From Candidatus Eisenbergiella merdavium (lineage in GTDB: Bacteria; Bacillota; Clostridia; Lachnospirales; Lachnospiraceae): 64,000 bases of DNA. Each line of letters begins with the position of its first letter. Within the stretch, counting starts at the first letter, position 1. The notes under the pieces were generated by a model, which was not told the DNA's origin, did no database searches, and was given only the letters and a program-made list of their open reading frames with translations. The position numbers and the translations under genes are program-made. Below are positions 43,295 through 54,141 of the stretch, piece by piece. The stretch lies in the NCBI GenBank assembly GCA_019119595.1, contig DWWS01000031.1, forward strand, positions 31,109-95,108, given 5' to 3'.

Positions 43295-43921
43295 ATGAAC
43301 AATAGGAACGAACTGGACGAGCTGATCAGGCTGGCAATGGAGCTTCAGTCGATCGCGCAGAACGGCCTGGCTTACACCAGGGACGCATTTGATAAGGAAA
43401 GATTTGAACGGGTACGGGAGATTTCGGCACAGATCATGGCGATGAAAACGGAGCTTCCGCTGGAAAAGATAAAGGATGTGTTCTGTGGCGAGTATGGGTA
43501 TCAGACGCCCAAGCTGGACACCAGAGCGGCGGTCTTTCAGGACGGAAAGATCCTGCTGGTAAAGGAGCAGGGAGGCTGGTCGCTTCCCGGCGGCTGGTGC
43601 GATTATAACCAGTCTCCGGCCTCCAATACGGTGAAGGAGGCCAGGGAGGAGGCGGGACTGGATGTGGTTCCCGTGAAGGTGATCGCCATACAGGATCGGA
43701 ATAAGCATAATTTCCCTCAGTATGCCAATCCGATCTGCAAGATCTTTTTTCAGTGCGACGTTCAGGGAGGAAGCTTTCAGGAAAACCTGGAAACCACGGA
43801 GAGCGCTTTCTTTTCTCCGGATGAGCTCCCCGCGCTGAACGGGGACAAGAACACCCTGGAGCAGGTAAAAATGTGCTTCGACGCGGCTTCGGATCCGGAC
43901 TGGAAAACGGTTTTCGATTAA
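43295..43921 (+). CDS. NUDIX hydrolase (ADP-ribose pyrophosphatase-like)
   Basis: The 208-residue protein has an N-terminal helical NUDIX-associated domain (residues 1-60) and a NUDIX fold. The NUDIX box reads GWCDYNQSPASNTVKEAREEAGL: the metal-binding EAREEAGL part is intact, but the usual first Glu is Gln and the usual Arg is Lys, as in some members of this subgroup. Nucleotide sugars or ADP-ribose are likely substrates; this cannot be settled here. The ATG at 43295 (AAAGGCGG upstream) gives the family N-terminus; the longer track frame starts in repeat B. Confidence 0.85.
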   Translation: MNNRNELDELIRLAMELQSIAQNGLAYTRDAFDKERFERVREISAQIMAMKTELPLEKIKDVFCGEYGYQTPKLDTRAAVFQDGKILLVKEQGGWSLPGGWCDYNQSPASNTVKEAREEAGLDVVPVKVIAIQDRNKHNFPQYANPICKIFFQCDVQGGSFQENLETTESAFFSPDELPALNGDKNTLEQVKMCFDAASDPDWKTVFD

Positions 43922-43968
43922 ATCCGCGGGATTGTATAAAAACGAGTGCAATTACTTTAAAGACAGGT

Positions 43969-43974
43969 TATAAT
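43969..43974 (+). promoter_or_regulatory. -10 box before the YitT gene
   Basis: A perfect TATAAT lies 89 bases before the start codon; the -35 candidate (GTGCAA at 17 bases) is poor. Confidence 0.4.
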
Positions 43975-44062
43975 AAATCCAACAGCATGACAGAATATTC
44001 CGGAAGCGGCGAGGCGGAAAGACTGCTTCCCGTTCCGGTAAAAAATGCGGAGGGTGTGGATA

Positions 44063-44977
44063 ATGGAGCATGCGTCACAGAAGATTCAGGAGATTGAAAA
44101 ATACTGGAAATGGTATCAGATCAACCGTTTCCTGGGAGCGATGGGGGGAGCGGTGGTCTATGCGCTCGGGATCAATCTGTTCATCGTTCCGGTATCCCTT
44201 TACAGCGGCGGCATCATGGGCTTTGCGCAGGTGATCCGTACCGTGCTGGTGGAATACATGCATCTGCCCGTTCAGAATTTTGATGTGGCGGGCGTGATCT
44301 ATTACCTGATCAACGCGCCCATCCTGCTTTTATCCATGAAGCGGATCGGCCGCAGGTTTTTTGCCAAAACGGTGCTCTGCGTCACCATCGTGACCGTGCT
44401 GCTTTCGGTGATTCCCATTCCGGCACAGCCCATCCTGCCGGACGATACGCTGGCCTGCTGTGTGATCGGCGGCATTATCTGCGGCCTCGGCATGGGAATC
44501 GCTCTCAAATGCGGCGGCTCTCTTGGCGGAACGGATATCGTCGGGATGATGCTCATTAAGTGGCGCAGGGATTTCCGGGTGGGCCGGGTGAATATGACGG
44601 TGAATGTGCTCCTGTATGGGATCTGCCTGTTCCTGTTCAACGTCCCGACCGTGATCTATTCCCTGATCTACGCCTTTGTCAGCGCGTTCGCCATCGACAA
44701 GGTGCACGCCCAGACCATCAACGTGGAGGTGCGCGTCATTACCAAGAAAAAGGACGATGAGCTGGAAAAAGAGATCTTTGCCCAGCTCGACAGGGGCGTA
44801 ACGAAATGGGAGGCGGTGGGCGCCTACACCGACGAGCCGGTGCACGTGCTGTATATCCTGGCCTCCAAGTATGAGCTGAGCCAGCTGAAAAACATCGTGT
44901 ACAAGCATGATCCCCATGCGTTCGTCGTCATCGACGAAGGGGTTTCCGTGGTGGGGAATTATAAGACCAGACTCTAA
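44063..44977 (+). CDS. YitT family membrane protein (DUF161 + DUF2179)
   Basis: The 304-residue protein has five to six helices in its first 200 residues, with the family motifs GGAVVYALGINLFIVP, LYSGGIMGFAQVI, GMGIALKCGGSLGGTDIVGMM, and a C-terminal soluble DUF2179 domain (VEVRVITKKKDDELEKEIF; YKHDPHAFVVIDEGVSVVG). The function is not established; the C-terminal part may bind a nucleotide or other small ligand. GGAGGG eight bases before the ATG at 44063 decides the start. It stands alone. Confidence 0.9.
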   Translation: MEHASQKIQEIEKYWKWYQINRFLGAMGGAVVYALGINLFIVPVSLYSGGIMGFAQVIRTVLVEYMHLPVQNFDVAGVIYYLINAPILLLSMKRIGRRFFAKTVLCVTIVTVLLSVIPIPAQPILPDDTLACCVIGGIICGLGMGIALKCGGSLGGTDIVGMMLIKWRRDFRVGRVNMTVNVLLYGICLFLFNVPTVIYSLIYAFVSAFAIDKVHAQTINVEVRVITKKKDDELEKEIFAQLDRGVTKWEAVGAYTDEPVHVLYILASKYELSQLKNIVYKHDPHAFVVIDEGVSVVGNYKTRL

Positions 44978-44978
44978 G

Positions 44979-45034
44979 AAAAAAACGGCAGTCCGGACAG
45001 TGCGCATCAGGCACCGGCCGGGCTGTCGTTTTTT
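44979..45034. terminator. Bidirectional terminator between yitT and the pyrG operon
   Basis: AAAAAACGGCAGTCCGG pairs with CCGGGCTGTCGTTTTTT (two G-T pairs) across a 21-base loop, with A-run and T-run on either side. It serves both convergent units. Confidence 0.85.
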
Positions 45035-45057
45035 ATGAGAGCATTTCTGCTGTGAAA

Positions 45058-46536
45058 TTATTTCCGTTCATCCTTCGCCTCAGTCTTTGGCTCGCAGGTC
45101 AGGTGCATCCCCAGCTTTTTAAAGACGCCCTCATCCACGGCGGAGAGCATGACGGAGGAGTGCACCTCGCAGCCGCGGAGCTGTCTCAGCGCGCTCAACG
45201 CAAGGGCGGCACGCTTGTCCGTCGCCGCGCTGATGGAAAGCGCGATCAGGATCTCGTCGGTATGCAGTCTGGGATTGATGCTTCCCAGATAGGCGGTCTT
45301 CAAAGTCTGGATCGGTTCGATGGCCGTGGGGGAGACCAGATGAACCTCGTGGTCGATGCCTTCGATCACCTTCAGGGAGTTTAACAGGCAGGCGGAAGCC
45401 GCACCGAGCAGGTCGGTGGTCTTTCCGGTGACGAGCTGTCCGTTCGGAAGCTCGATGGCCACCGCGGGATGGCCGGTCTCCTCCTCCCTCTGCATGGCGG
45501 CCGTCACCACGGGACGGTCCTTGATGGTAAGCCCGCCCTGCTTCATGAGAAGCTGGAGCTTGTACAGGATTTCTTTGGAGCTGTTGCCCCGTTTGAGCTC
45601 GCAGAGGCAGGAGTAGTAGCGGCGAATGATCTCCTGGTTGGCGGCCTCTCTGCAGGCTTCGTCGTCAACAATGCAGTTTCCGGCCATGTTCACGCCCATA
45701 TCAGTGGGAGATTTGTAGGGGCATTCGCCCATGATCTCCTCAAAAATGGCGTGAAGCACCGGGAAGATCTCTACATCCCTGTTATAATTCACCGTGGTGG
45801 TATGATAGGCCTCCAGGTGGAAGGGGTCGATCATGTTCACATCGTTCAGATCGGCGGTGGCCGCCTCGTAGGCGATGTTGACCGGATGCTTCAGCGGCAG
45901 GTTCCAGATGGGGAAGGTCTCAAATTTGGCATAGCCGGCCTGCACGCCCCTCTTGTGCTCGTGATAGAGCTGGGAAAGGCAGGTGGCCATTTTGCCGCTT
46001 CCGGGGCCGGGGGCGGTGACGACCACCAGAGGGCGGCTGGTTTCCACATATTCGTTTCTTCCATAGCCCTCGTCGCTGACGATCAGATCGATGTTGTCCG
46101 GATAGCCCTCGATCATATAGTGGAGGTAGGAGCGGATGCCCAGGTTGTTCAGCCTGGTCCGGAACTGATCCGCCGCAGTCTGCCCCGCGTACTGGGTGAT
46201 GACCACGGAATCGGACAGAAAGCCCATATCCCGGAAGGTCTGGATGAGGCGGATGACCTCCGCGCCGTAGGTCAGGCCGGAATCCTGGCGTACCTTGTTG
46301 CTTTCGATGGCGGAGGCGCTGATGACCAGCACGATCTCCGCCTGATCCTTCAGCTGCTGCAGCATTTTGAACTTGCTGTCCGGCTCAAAGCCGGGAAGCA
46401 CGCGGGATGCGTGGTAGTCGTCAAAAAGCTTGCCTCCGAATTCCAGGTAAAGCTTGTCGCCGAACATGGCGATGCGCTGCCGGATATGCTCGGACTGCAT
46501 TTTCAGATATTTGTTGTTGTCAAATCCGTATTTCAT
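45058..46536 (-). CDS. DUF1846 domain protein
   Basis: The 492-residue protein starts [22 protein letters not shown] and contains the P-loop-like [23 protein letters not shown] and long conserved DUF1846 segments ([22 protein letters not shown]). DUF1846 proteins are widespread in Firmicutes; structures are known but the reaction is not. The ATG overlaps the pyrG stop (ATGA), which decides the start over the track start at 46680 and shows translational coupling to CTP synthase, hinting at a nucleotide link. Confidence 0.9.
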   Translation of the reverse strand: MKYGFDNNKYLKMQSEHIRQRIAMFGDKLYLEFGGKLFDDYHASRVLPGFEPDSKFKMLQQLKDQAEIVLVISASAIESNKVRQDSGLTYGAEVIRLIQTFRDMGFLSDSVVITQYAGQTAADQFRTRLNNLGIRSYLHYMIEGYPDNIDLIVSDEGYGRNEYVETSRPLVVVTAPGPGSGKMATCLSQLYHEHKRGVQAGYAKFETFPIWNLPLKHPVNIAYEAATADLNDVNMIDPFHLEAYHTTTVNYNRDVEIFPVLHAIFEEIMGECPYKSPTDMGVNMAGNCIVDDEACREAANQEIIRRYYSCLCELKRGNSSKEILYKLQLLMKQGGLTIKDRPVVTAAMQREEETGHPAVAIELPNGQLVTGKTTDLLGAASACLLNSLKVIEGIDHEVHLVSPTAIEPIQTLKTAYLGSINPRLHTDEILIALSISAATDKRAALALSALRQLRGCEVHSSVMLSAVDEGVFKKLGMHLTCEPKTEAKDERK

Positions 46537-48158
46537 CTGTTGGACTGTCCCTTCTGTTCTTTTTCTTTCAGTGCTGCTGCGACAAAGCCGGAGAAAAGCG
46601 GATGCGGCCTGTTGGGTCTGGATTTCAGCTCCGGATGCGCCTGGGTGGCGATGAAGAACGGGTGCTCCGGTAGCTCGCACATCTCCACGATTCGGCCGTC
46701 CGGAGACAGGCCGGAAAGCTTCATGCCTGCGGCGGTCAGGGCGCTTCGGAAATCATTGTTCACCTCATAGCGGTGTCTGTGGCGTTCATGGATGGTGGTC
46801 TCTCCGTAAAGACGGAAGGCCAGGGAATCCTCCGCAAGCACGCAGGGGTAAGAGCCAAGCCGCAGGGTGCCGCCGATGTCCTCCACTCCGTTCTGGTCGG
46901 GCATCAGGTCGATGATGGGATGGGTGGTGGAGGGGTCAAGCTCCACGCTGTGCGCGTCGGCAAAACCGAGCACGCCCCGGGCAAACTCCACAATGGCAAG
47001 CTGCATGCCCAGGCACAGGCCCAGATAGGGGATGCCGTGGGTCCTTGCCCAGGTAATGGCGTGGATCTTGCCGTCGATCCCCCTGTCGCCGAAGCCGCCG
47101 GGAACCAGGATGCCGTTCACATCAGCGAAAAGCTCCTCCGAATTCTCCGGCGTCACCTGCTCGGAATCCACCCATTTGATATGCACATTCACATGATTGG
47201 AAATGCCGCCGTGCTTCAGCGCCTCCACCACGCTGATGTAAGCGTCGTGGAGCTGAATGTATTTTCCAACCAGTGCCACCGTAACGTCGTCCTTGGGGGA
47301 ACGCAGCGCTTCCACCATGGATATCCAGTCTGTCAGATCCGGCTCTCTGTTTTCCAGGGAAAGGCAGTCGCAGACCACGTCGGCCAGGTGTTCCTTTTCC
47401 ATGGCAAGGGGCGCTTCATACAGATATTCCACATCCAGATTCTGCAGGACCCGGCTGCTGGGAACGTTGCAGAACAGGGCGATCTTGTCCCGGATGCTCT
47501 GGGTGAGAGGGACTTCGCTGCGGCAGACGATGATATCGGGCTGGATTCCCATTCCCTGGAGGCCCTTGACGCTCGCCTGGGTGGGCTTGGTCTTCAGCTC
47601 CTGAGAGGCACGCAGATAAGGGATCAGGGTGACGTGGATCAGGATGGCGTTTTCATGCCCGATCTCCTGCTGAAACTGCCGGATGGATTCCAGGAAGGGC
47701 TGGCTTTCAATGTCGCCCACGGTGCCGCCCACTTCGATGATGGCGATCCTGGTGTCGTCGTCGGTAAAATTACGGTAGAACCGGCTTTTAATTTCATTGG
47801 TGATATGGGGGATGACCTGGACGGTGCCCCCGCCGTAATCCCCCCGGCGCTCCTTCTGGAGCACGGACCAGTATACCTTTCCGGTGGTGACGTTGGAATT
47901 GCGATCCAGATTTTCGTCGATAAAGCGTTCATAATGCCCAAGGTCCAGATCGGTCTCGGTTCCGTCCTCCGTGACGAACACCTCGCCGTGTTGGATGGGA
48001 TTCATGGTTCCGGGATCGATGTTGATGTAGGGATCGAACTTCTGCATGGTCACCTTATAGCCGCGGGCCTTTAAAAGACGTCCGAGGGAGGCCGCGGTGA
48101 TCCCCTTGCCGAGACCGGATACCACACCGCCTGTTACGAATACATACTTTACTGCCAT
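46533..48158 (-). CDS. pyrG: CTP synthase
   Basis: The 541-residue enzyme converts UTP to CTP using glutamine. The N-terminal synthetase domain has [21 protein letters not shown] and [21 protein letters not shown]; the C-terminal class I glutaminase domain has the nucleophile loop [18 protein letters not shown] and the histidine/glutamate pair near [19 protein letters not shown] six bases before the ATG at 48158 decides the start. The following DUF1846 gene overlaps by four bases. Confidence 0.97.
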   Translation of the reverse strand: MAVKYVFVTGGVVSGLGKGITAASLGRLLKARGYKVTMQKFDPYINIDPGTMNPIQHGEVFVTEDGTETDLDLGHYERFIDENLDRNSNVTTGKVYWSVLQKERRGDYGGGTVQVIPHITNEIKSRFYRNFTDDDTRIAIIEVGGTVGDIESQPFLESIRQFQQEIGHENAILIHVTLIPYLRASQELKTKPTQASVKGLQGMGIQPDIIVCRSEVPLTQSIRDKIALFCNVPSSRVLQNLDVEYLYEAPLAMEKEHLADVVCDCLSLENREPDLTDWISMVEALRSPKDDVTVALVGKYIQLHDAYISVVEALKHGGISNHVNVHIKWVDSEQVTPENSEELFADVNGILVPGGFGDRGIDGKIHAITWARTHGIPYLGLCLGMQLAIVEFARGVLGFADAHSVELDPSTTHPIIDLMPDQNGVEDIGGTLRLGSYPCVLAEDSLAFRLYGETTIHERHRHRYEVNNDFRSALTAAGMKLSGLSPDGRIVEMCELPEHPFFIATQAHPELKSRPNRPHPLFSGFVAAALKEKEQKGQSNR

Positions 48159-48173
48159 AGTGTTCTCCAATCT

Positions 48174-48196
48174 GCCGTATCCTGAAAAGATACGGC
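48174..48196 (-). promoter_or_regulatory. Leader hairpin just before the pyrG ribosome binding site
   Basis: GCCGTATC pairs with GATACGGC around a 7-base loop, followed on the minus strand by AGATTGGAG. There is no T-run and no GGGC start, so it does not look like the reiterative pyrG attenuator known from Bacillus. A minus-strand TATAAT lies at 48275-48280 without a clear -35. Confidence 0.45.
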
Positions 48197-48389
48197 CTGT
48201 TGCAAATGAAAGGGTGTCATTAGGGGTAAAAGCCGCCCTGCGGAAGCCGCCTGTCCCGAAAATTCAATTTTATTATTATACAACGAAAAACAGGAGAAAA
48301 TCTACTGCTTTCTGAAAAAAATCGCTCCGGATACAAAGGGAATTTAATAAATCTTTTATAGAACACACGATATTTTCACAGAATAAATA

Positions 48390-48418
48390 TTGATTTATAA
48401 ACGTTGAAAACATATAAT
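48390..48418 (+). promoter_or_regulatory. ftsH promoter and structured leader
   Basis: TTGATT and TATAAT are 17 bases apart. The ~130-base leader to 48556 contains CCCG-TTTTT-CGGG and GATCCC-TTCG-GGGGTC, the latter with a stable UUCG loop near the ribosome binding site. The rest of the 48159-48556 gap holds no gene that I can support. Confidence 0.65.
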
Positions 48419-48556
48419 AGGTAAGTGTTAAGCTTCGGACAGGAGGAGTAACTGCCCGTTTTTCGGGAAATATGGCCTCTCCGGAGCCGAATGCGCGAAT
48501 GAATGGAAAGGAAGCCGATCCCTTCGGGGGTCGTTACCGCGGAAAGGTTTTTACGA

Positions 48557-51052
48557 ATGGACAACAATAATCTGAACAGCTATAACGGAGGGGGCGGTTA
48601 TAACAACAATAACGGCCAGGGCGGAGACCGGCAGGGCCAGGGAGGCCCCGGAGGACGGCCGCCCGGAAGACAGAATCTGATGATGATCCTGATCGCTGCC
48701 CTGGTAACCCTGGTCTGCATGAGCTTTTTCATGCGGATGTTAAGCGGCGTTTCCAGCCAGGAGATCTCCTATAACGAATTCCTGGAGATGGTCGCGGAGG
48801 GGCGTGTGGAAAGCGTGGAGATCGGAGATTCCCAGATCACCATCATCCCCAAAACGGAGAATGGGAATAACCCGTTCATGCAGCAGCCGGAGATTACCTA
48901 TTATACAGGGCTGGTGGAGGACGATTCGCGGACCCAGTACCTGAAGGACAATGGCGTTGAGATCTACGGAGAGGTCCCGGATAACTCCGGCCTTCTTCTT
49001 TCGATCCTTCTGACCTATGTGCTGCCCTTTGTGGCCATCATCATTCTTTTCAATTTCCTGATGAAGAAGATGTCCGGGGGCGGAGGCCCCATGGGCGTGG
49101 GAAAGAGCAACGCCAAGGTTTACGTGCAGAAGGAAACGGGCGTTACCTTCAAGGACGTTGCGGGCGAGGACGAGGCAAAGGAATCCCTGCAGGAGGTTGT
49201 GGATTTCCTGCACAATCCGGGCAGATATTCCAAGATCGGCGCGAAGCTTCCCAAGGGCGCGCTGCTCGTCGGTCCTCCCGGAACCGGTAAGACGCTTTTG
49301 GCGAAGGCGGTGGCAGGAGAGGCCCATGTGCCCTTTTTCTCCCTGACCGGCTCCGACTTCATCGAGCTTTATGTGGGCGTGGGCGCATCCCGTGTGCGCG
49401 ACCTGTTTAAGGAAGCCACCAAGAACGCGCCGTGCATCATTTTTATAGACGAGATCGACGCCATCGGCCGAAGCCGTGACTCCAAATACGGCGGAGGAAA
49501 CGAGGAGCGCGAGCAGACGCTGAACCAGCTTCTGAGCGAAATGGACGGCTTTGACAGCTCCCGCGGAATCCTGATCCTGGGCGCAACGAACCGCCCGGAG
49601 ATCCTGGATAAGGCGCTGCTGCGTCCCGGACGCTTTGACCGGCAGATCATTGTGGATAAACCGGACTTAAGAGGCCGCGTGGAGATCCTGAAGGTGCATT
49701 CCAAGGATGTCCTGATGGACGAAACCGTGGATCTGGACGCCATCGCGCTGGCCACCAGCGGAGCCGTGGGCTCCGACCTTGCCAATATGATCAACGAGGC
49801 CGCCATCAACGCGGTCAAGCAGGGCAGGGATTACGTCTGCCAGAAGGATCTGTTCGAGGCGGTGGAGCAGGTCTTGGTGGGCAAGGAGAAAAAGGACCGC
49901 ATCATGAGCAAAGAGGAGCGCCGCATCGTTTCCTATCATGAAGTCGGCCACGCGCTGGTATCCGCCCTGCAGAAGAATTCCGAGCCTGTGCAGAAGATCA
50001 CCATCGTTCCCAGGACCATGGGCGCGCTGGGCTATGTGATGCAGGTGCCGGAGGAGGAAAAATTCCTGAATACGGAGGCGGAGCTTCACGCCATGCTGGT
50101 GGGCCTGCTGGCAGGCCGCGCCGCGGAGGAGATCGTCTTCGACACCGTGACCACCGGAGCCTCCAACGATATCGAAAAGGCTACCGGCATCGCAAGGGCG
50201 ATGGTGACCCAGTACGGAATGAGCAAAAAATTCGGCCTGATCGGCCTGCAGACGATAGAGAGCCAGTACCTGGAGGGCCGGGCGGTGATGAACTGCTCGG
50301 ATGTGACCGCTGCGGAGGTGGATTCCGAGGTGATGCGCATTCTGAAGGAATGCTACGACGAGGCCCTGACGCTGCTGCGTGAGAACCGCGCCGTTCTGGA
50401 TAAGATCGCCGCTCATCTGATCGAAAAGGAAACCATCACCGGCAAGGAATTCATGAAGATCTACCGCAGGGAGAAGGGCATCCCTGAGCCGGAAGAAAAG
50501 CCGGAGGACGGCCGTGGTCAGAATCCTGTTGGAGCACAGAGCTCCGCCGTGGTACAGAACCCTGTTGGAGCACAGAACCCCGCTGGGGCACAGAATCCTG
50601 TTGGGGCGCAGAATCCCCATGTGGGAGCTGATCCCTATAGCGGCCAGAACGCCGGCGCACCGGGGCCGGGTGCAGGCTATGGCAGACCGAATCCGGGGAG
50701 CTGGAATCCTGATTCAGGCTATGGCGCGCCGAATCCGGAGAGCTGGAATCCTGATCCAGGCTATGGTATGCCGAATCCGGGAAGCTGGAATCCCGGTCCG
50801 GGCTATGGGGCACCGAATCCGGAGAATCAGAATCCTTCTGCCGGAATACAGGGGGATGGCTGGTGGAACAACAGCGGGAGCGGCATTCCGGAACAGAACC
50901 AAGATTTCTGGACGGACGATGACGGACAGCAGAATGGTCAGGGACAGAGCCATCCCCAGGGGCCGAACCGTCCTCAAGGGCCGAACCGTCCTCAGGGGAC
51001 GGTAGGAAGATTTTCAAACAGAGAGCTTCCTCCGTCGGAACAGGGAAAATAA
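48557..51052 (+). CDS. ftsH: ATP-dependent zinc metalloprotease FtsH with a long repetitive C-terminal tail
   Basis: The 831-residue membrane protease degrades damaged membrane and regulatory proteins. An Asn/Gly-rich cytoplasmic start (~50 residues) precedes two membrane helices ([37 protein letters not shown]), the AAA domain (Walker A GPPGTGKT near 238, Walker [12 protein letters not shown]) and the zinc site HEVGH near 461. FtsH usually ends around 600-650 residues. Here about 170 extra residues of Pro/Asn/Gly/Gln repeats follow LEEKPEDG-type sequence. GGAAAGG precedes the ATG at 48557; an in-frame ATG at 48503 is possible but has no family support. Confidence 0.95.
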   Translation: MDNNNLNSYNGGGGYNNNNGQGGDRQGQGGPGGRPPGRQNLMMILIAALVTLVCMSFFMRMLSGVSSQEISYNEFLEMVAEGRVESVEIGDSQITIIPKTENGNNPFMQQPEITYYTGLVEDDSRTQYLKDNGVEIYGEVPDNSGLLLSILLTYVLPFVAIIILFNFLMKKMSGGGGPMGVGKSNAKVYVQKETGVTFKDVAGEDEAKESLQEVVDFLHNPGRYSKIGAKLPKGALLVGPPGTGKTLLAKAVAGEAHVPFFSLTGSDFIELYVGVGASRVRDLFKEATKNAPCIIFIDEIDAIGRSRDSKYGGGNEEREQTLNQLLSEMDGFDSSRGILILGATNRPEILDKALLRPGRFDRQIIVDKPDLRGRVEILKVHSKDVLMDETVDLDAIALATSGAVGSDLANMINEAAINAVKQGRDYVCQKDLFEAVEQVLVGKEKKDRIMSKEERRIVSYHEVGHALVSALQKNSEPVQKITIVPRTMGALGYVMQVPEEEKFLNTEAELHAMLVGLLAGRAAEEIVFDTVTTGASNDIEKATGIARAMVTQYGMSKKFGLIGLQTIESQYLEGRAVMNCSDVTAAEVDSEVMRILKECYDEALTLLRENRAVLDKIAAHLIEKETITGKEFMKIYRREKGIPEPEEKPEDGRGQNPVGAQSSAVVQNPVGAQNPAGAQNPVGAQNPHVGADPYSGQNAGAPGPGAGYGRPNPGSWNPDSGYGAPNPESWNPDPGYGMPNPGSWNPGPGYGAPNPENQNPSAGIQGDGWWNNSGSGIPEQNQDFWTDDDGQQNGQGQSHPQGPNRPQGPNRPQGTVGRFSNRELPPSEQGK
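50675..50842 (+). repeat. Four 42-bp tandem repeats in the ftsH tail
   Basis: They encode four 14-residue units of the pattern GYGxPNPxSWNPxP (residues 707-762), the last one degraded. They are flanked by a shorter NPxGAQ repeat series (50520-50620) and three NRPQG units (50965-50997). All repeat lengths are multiples of three, so slippage keeps the frame. Confidence 0.9.
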
Positions 51053-51099
51053 AAACAGCTTAAACGGCCACAGCCGCTAAGGAGGCCTGGCATTACGGT

Positions 51100-51144
51100 G
51101 GGAAGCCGTCTTCAGAGGATATGGAGACGGCTTTCCCTGGTTTT
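51100..51144 (+). terminator. Hairpin after ftsH
   Basis: GGGAAGCCGTCT pairs with AGACGGC(T)TTCCC (one bulge) and is followed by a short TTTT. A weak terminator is likely. Confidence 0.5.
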
Positions 51145-51172
51145 ATGGAGCGACGGGCGCGTTTTTCGGCGC

Positions 51173-51191
51173 AGTAAAACTGCGTTTTACT
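51173..51191 (+). promoter_or_regulatory. Hairpin upstream of uvrC
   Basis: AGTAAAAC-TGC-GTTTTACT is a perfect 8-bp palindrome 22 bases before the uvrC start, extended by GCG/CGC across a mismatch. It could be an operator or an mRNA hairpin near the ribosome site; no LexA-type box (CGAAC...GTTCG) is seen. Confidence 0.35.
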
Positions 51192-51213
51192 ACGCCTCAG
51201 CATGGAGGAAAAC

Positions 51214-53085
51214 ATGTTTCATTTTGAGGAAGAGCTGAAAAAGCTCCCGGCAAAGCCGGGGGTTTATATCATGCATGACAAGGACGACGCCATCATCTAT
51301 GTGGGAAAGGCGATCAGCCTGAGGAACCGGGTGCGTTCCTATTTTCGGGAAAGCACGAACAAAAGCCCGAAAATTGAAAAGATGGTGACGAAGATCGCCC
51401 GCTTCGAGTATATTGTGACCGATTCGGAGCTGGAGGCGCTGGTGCTGGAAAATAACCTGATCAAGGAACATAATCCAAAATACAACACCATGCTGAAGGA
51501 CGACAAAACCTATCCTTATATTAAGGTAACGATGGGGGAGGATTTTCCAAGGGTGCTGTTTTCCAGGCAGATGAAAAAGGATAAATCCCGCTACTTCGGG
51601 CCGTTTACCTCCGCGTTCGCGGTGAAGGAAACCATCGATCTGATCAACAAGCTGTACCGGCTGCGCACCTGCAGCCGGGTGCTTCCAAGGGATATCGGGC
51701 TGGAGCGTCCCTGCCTGAATTATCACATCGGGCAGTGCATGGCTCCCTGCCAGGAATATGTGACGAAGGAGGAGTACCGCGCGCAGGTGGAGCAGGCGCT
51801 GGACTTCCTGAACGGAAACTACGCGCCGATCCTGAACAACCTGAAGCAGAAAATGGAGGAGGCGTCGGAGAATCTGGAATTTGAGGAGGCCATCCGCTAC
51901 CGGGATCTGTACAACAGCGTGAAGCAGGTGGCTCAGAAGCAGAAGATCACGGACAGCGACGGGGAGGATAAGGATGTCATCGCCCTGGCGAGGGATGAAA
52001 ATGACGCGGTGGTTCAGGTCTTTTTTGTCAGAGGAGGTAAGCTGATCGGCAGGGAGCACTTCATCATGACCCGGACGCAGGACTGCACGCAGGCGCAGGT
52101 CCTGCTGGATTTTGTCAAGCAGTTTTATGCGGGCACGCCCTTCATTCCCAGAGAGCTGATGCTGCAGCATGAGATCGAGGACATTCCGGTGCTGGAGCAG
52201 TGGCTTTCCGCCAGAAAAGGAAGCCGGGTGTATATTCGCGTGCCCAAAAAGGGAACCAAAGAAAAGCTGGTGGAGCTTGCGGCGACCAACGCGGCACTGG
52301 TTTTGAGCAAGGACCGGGAGCGGATCAAGCGGGAGGAGGGCCGCACCATCGGCGCGGTCAAAGAAATCTGCGCCCTGCTGTCCCTTCCGGAGGTTAATCG
52401 GATGGAGGCCTTCGATATTTCCAACATCAGCGGCTTTGAAAACGTGGGTTCCATGGTGGTTTATGAAAAAGGGAAACCGAAACGCAGCGATTACCGGAAA
52501 TTCAAGATCAAAACGGTAGCAGGGCCTGACGACTACGCCTGCATGAAGGAGGTGCTGACCAGGCGCTTTAAGCACGGAATGGAGGAATCGAAGGAGCTTG
52601 AGGAAAAGCAGATGGAAAAGGAATTCGGCAGCTTCACCCGCTTCCCTGATCTCCTCCTGATGGACGGAGGTAAGGGCCAGGTCAACGTGGCTCTTCAGGT
52701 GCTTGAGGAGCTTGGGCTGTCCATTCCGGTCTGCGGCATGGTCAAGGACGACAACCACAGGACGAGAGGGCTGTATTATCAGAACCGGGAGATCGAGATC
52801 GATACCAGGAGCGAGGGCTTCAAGCTCATCACCAGGATTCAGGACGAGGCGCACCGCTTCGCCATCGAATACCACCGTTCTCTGCGGAGCAAGGAGCAGG
52901 TGCGTTCCGTGCTGGACGGAATCCCCGGAGTGGGCCCGGCAAGGAGAAAGGCCCTGATGCGGGACTTCAAATCCATCGAGGAGATCCGCCAGGCCGACGC
53001 GGAAAGACTGGCCCAGGTGCCGGAGATTCCCGAACACGTTGCGGAAGAAATCTATTCTTTTTTTCATGGTTCTGTGTTAAAATAA
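51214..53085 (+). CDS. uvrC: Excinuclease ABC subunit C
   Basis: The 623-residue nucleotide-excision repair nuclease has an N-terminal GIY-YIG domain ([19 protein letters not shown]), a UVR motif ([23 protein letters not shown]), the RNase H-like C-terminal nuclease domain ([33 protein letters not shown]), and a helix-hairpin-helix end ([19 protein letters not shown]). GGAGGAAAAC before the ATG at 51214 decides the start. hprK follows after 101 bases. Confidence 0.97.
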   Translation: MFHFEEELKKLPAKPGVYIMHDKDDAIIYVGKAISLRNRVRSYFRESTNKSPKIEKMVTKIARFEYIVTDSELEALVLENNLIKEHNPKYNTMLKDDKTYPYIKVTMGEDFPRVLFSRQMKKDKSRYFGPFTSAFAVKETIDLINKLYRLRTCSRVLPRDIGLERPCLNYHIGQCMAPCQEYVTKEEYRAQVEQALDFLNGNYAPILNNLKQKMEEASENLEFEEAIRYRDLYNSVKQVAQKQKITDSDGEDKDVIALARDENDAVVQVFFVRGGKLIGREHFIMTRTQDCTQAQVLLDFVKQFYAGTPFIPRELMLQHEIEDIPVLEQWLSARKGSRVYIRVPKKGTKEKLVELAATNAALVLSKDRERIKREEGRTIGAVKEICALLSLPEVNRMEAFDISNISGFENVGSMVVYEKGKPKRSDYRKFKIKTVAGPDDYACMKEVLTRRFKHGMEESKELEEKQMEKEFGSFTRFPDLLLMDGGKGQVNVALQVLEELGLSIPVCGMVKDDNHRTRGLYYQNREIEIDTRSEGFKLITRIQDEAHRFAIEYHRSLRSKEQVRSVLDGIPGVGPARRKALMRDFKSIEEIRQADAERLAQVPEIPEHVAEEIYSFFHGSVLK

Positions 53086-53186
53086 GCACAGATAAACGGC
53101 TCCTGTCCGGAAGGCCGCCCGCGGAGGGCGCATGTCCGTCCGGAGTGCACATTGCAACAGACAGAAAAAAGAAAGTGGAGGTAGTC

Positions 53187-54128
53187 ATGCCGCATGTAAA
53201 TCTGACCGAGGTCATAGCGAAAATGAAGCTGGAAAACCTGACGCCTGAGGTTGAGGTGAAGGGGATCAAGATCACACAGCCTGACGTCAACAGACCGGCG
53301 CTTCAGCTCGCCGGTTATTTTGAGCATCATGAACCCACGCGGGTGCAGATCATCGGATTTGTGGAATATTCCTATATGGAAGCCATGCCGGAGGAGAGAA
53401 AGCTGGAAATTTACAATCAGTTTTTCTCCTATACCATGCCCTGCATCGTTTACTGCAGGGAGCTGAAGCCGGATCCGCTGTTTCGGCAGATCGCCATCGA
53501 GAAAAAGGTGCCGATCCTGATGACGAAGAAGGCCACTTCCGCCTTCAAGGCGGAGATCATCCGCTGGCTGAACGTGAAGCTTGCGCCCTGCATTTCCGTG
53601 CACGGCGTGCTGGTGGACGTTTACGGCGAAGGCGTTCTGATCACCGGTGAAAGCGGGATCGGAAAATCTGAAGCTGCGCTGGAGCTGATCCGGAGAGGCC
53701 ATCGTCTGGTTTCCGACGATGTGGTTGAGATCCGCAAGGTCAGCGACGACACGCTGATCGGAACCGCGCCGGATATCACAAAGCATTTTATCGAGCTGCG
53801 GGGCATCGGGATCATTGATGTCAAGACCCTGTACGGTATTTCCAGCGTCAGGGATACCCAGAACATCGATCTGGTCATCCGCCTGGAGGACTGGAACAAG
53901 GACAAGGAGTACGACAGGCTGGGGCTGGAGGAGGAATATACCGAATACCTCGGAAACAAGGTGGTCTGCCACAGCATCCCGATCCGTCCGGGCCGGAACC
54001 TGGCGGTGATCTGCGAATCGGCGGCGGTAAACCACCGGCAGAAGAAGATGGGCTACAACGCGGCGCAGGAGCTGTACACGCGCGTACAGAACTCCCTGGC
54101 CCGCAGAAGAGAAGAGGACGACGAATAG
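53187..54128 (+). CDS. hprK: HPr kinase/phosphorylase
   Basis: The 313-residue sensor enzyme phosphorylates Ser46 of HPr and Crh when glycolytic intermediates and ATP are high and reverses it when phosphate is high. The P-loop GESGIGKSEAALEL is near residue 153, and the family signature IELRGIGIIDVKTLYGISSVR near 206. GGAGGTAGTC before the ATG at 53187 decides the start over the GTG at 53145. Glucokinase follows 13 bases later, so sugar sensing and glucose phosphorylation are co-expressed. Confidence 0.97.
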   Translation: MPHVNLTEVIAKMKLENLTPEVEVKGIKITQPDVNRPALQLAGYFEHHEPTRVQIIGFVEYSYMEAMPEERKLEIYNQFFSYTMPCIVYCRELKPDPLFRQIAIEKKVPILMTKKATSAFKAEIIRWLNVKLAPCISVHGVLVDVYGEGVLITGESGIGKSEAALELIRRGHRLVSDDVVEIRKVSDDTLIGTAPDITKHFIELRGIGIIDVKTLYGISSVRDTQNIDLVIRLEDWNKDKEYDRLGLEEEYTEYLGNKVVCHSIPIRPGRNLAVICESAAVNHRQKKMGYNAAQELYTRVQNSLARRREEDDE

Positions 54129-54141
54129 GGAGGAGAAAAAA

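Noticed and set aside
46773-48074. 433-codon plus-strand ORF antisense to pyrG, and similar long antisense frames (45469-46770, 10334-12439 minus, 2725-4260 minus)
   Set aside because: They lie opposite well-recognised genes, have no ribosome binding sites or family motifs, and their composition is that of reversed coding sequence.
50675-50842. Tandem repeats as a possible CRISPR array
   Set aside because: The repeats are contiguous, keep the reading frame, have no spacers, and lie inside ftsH.
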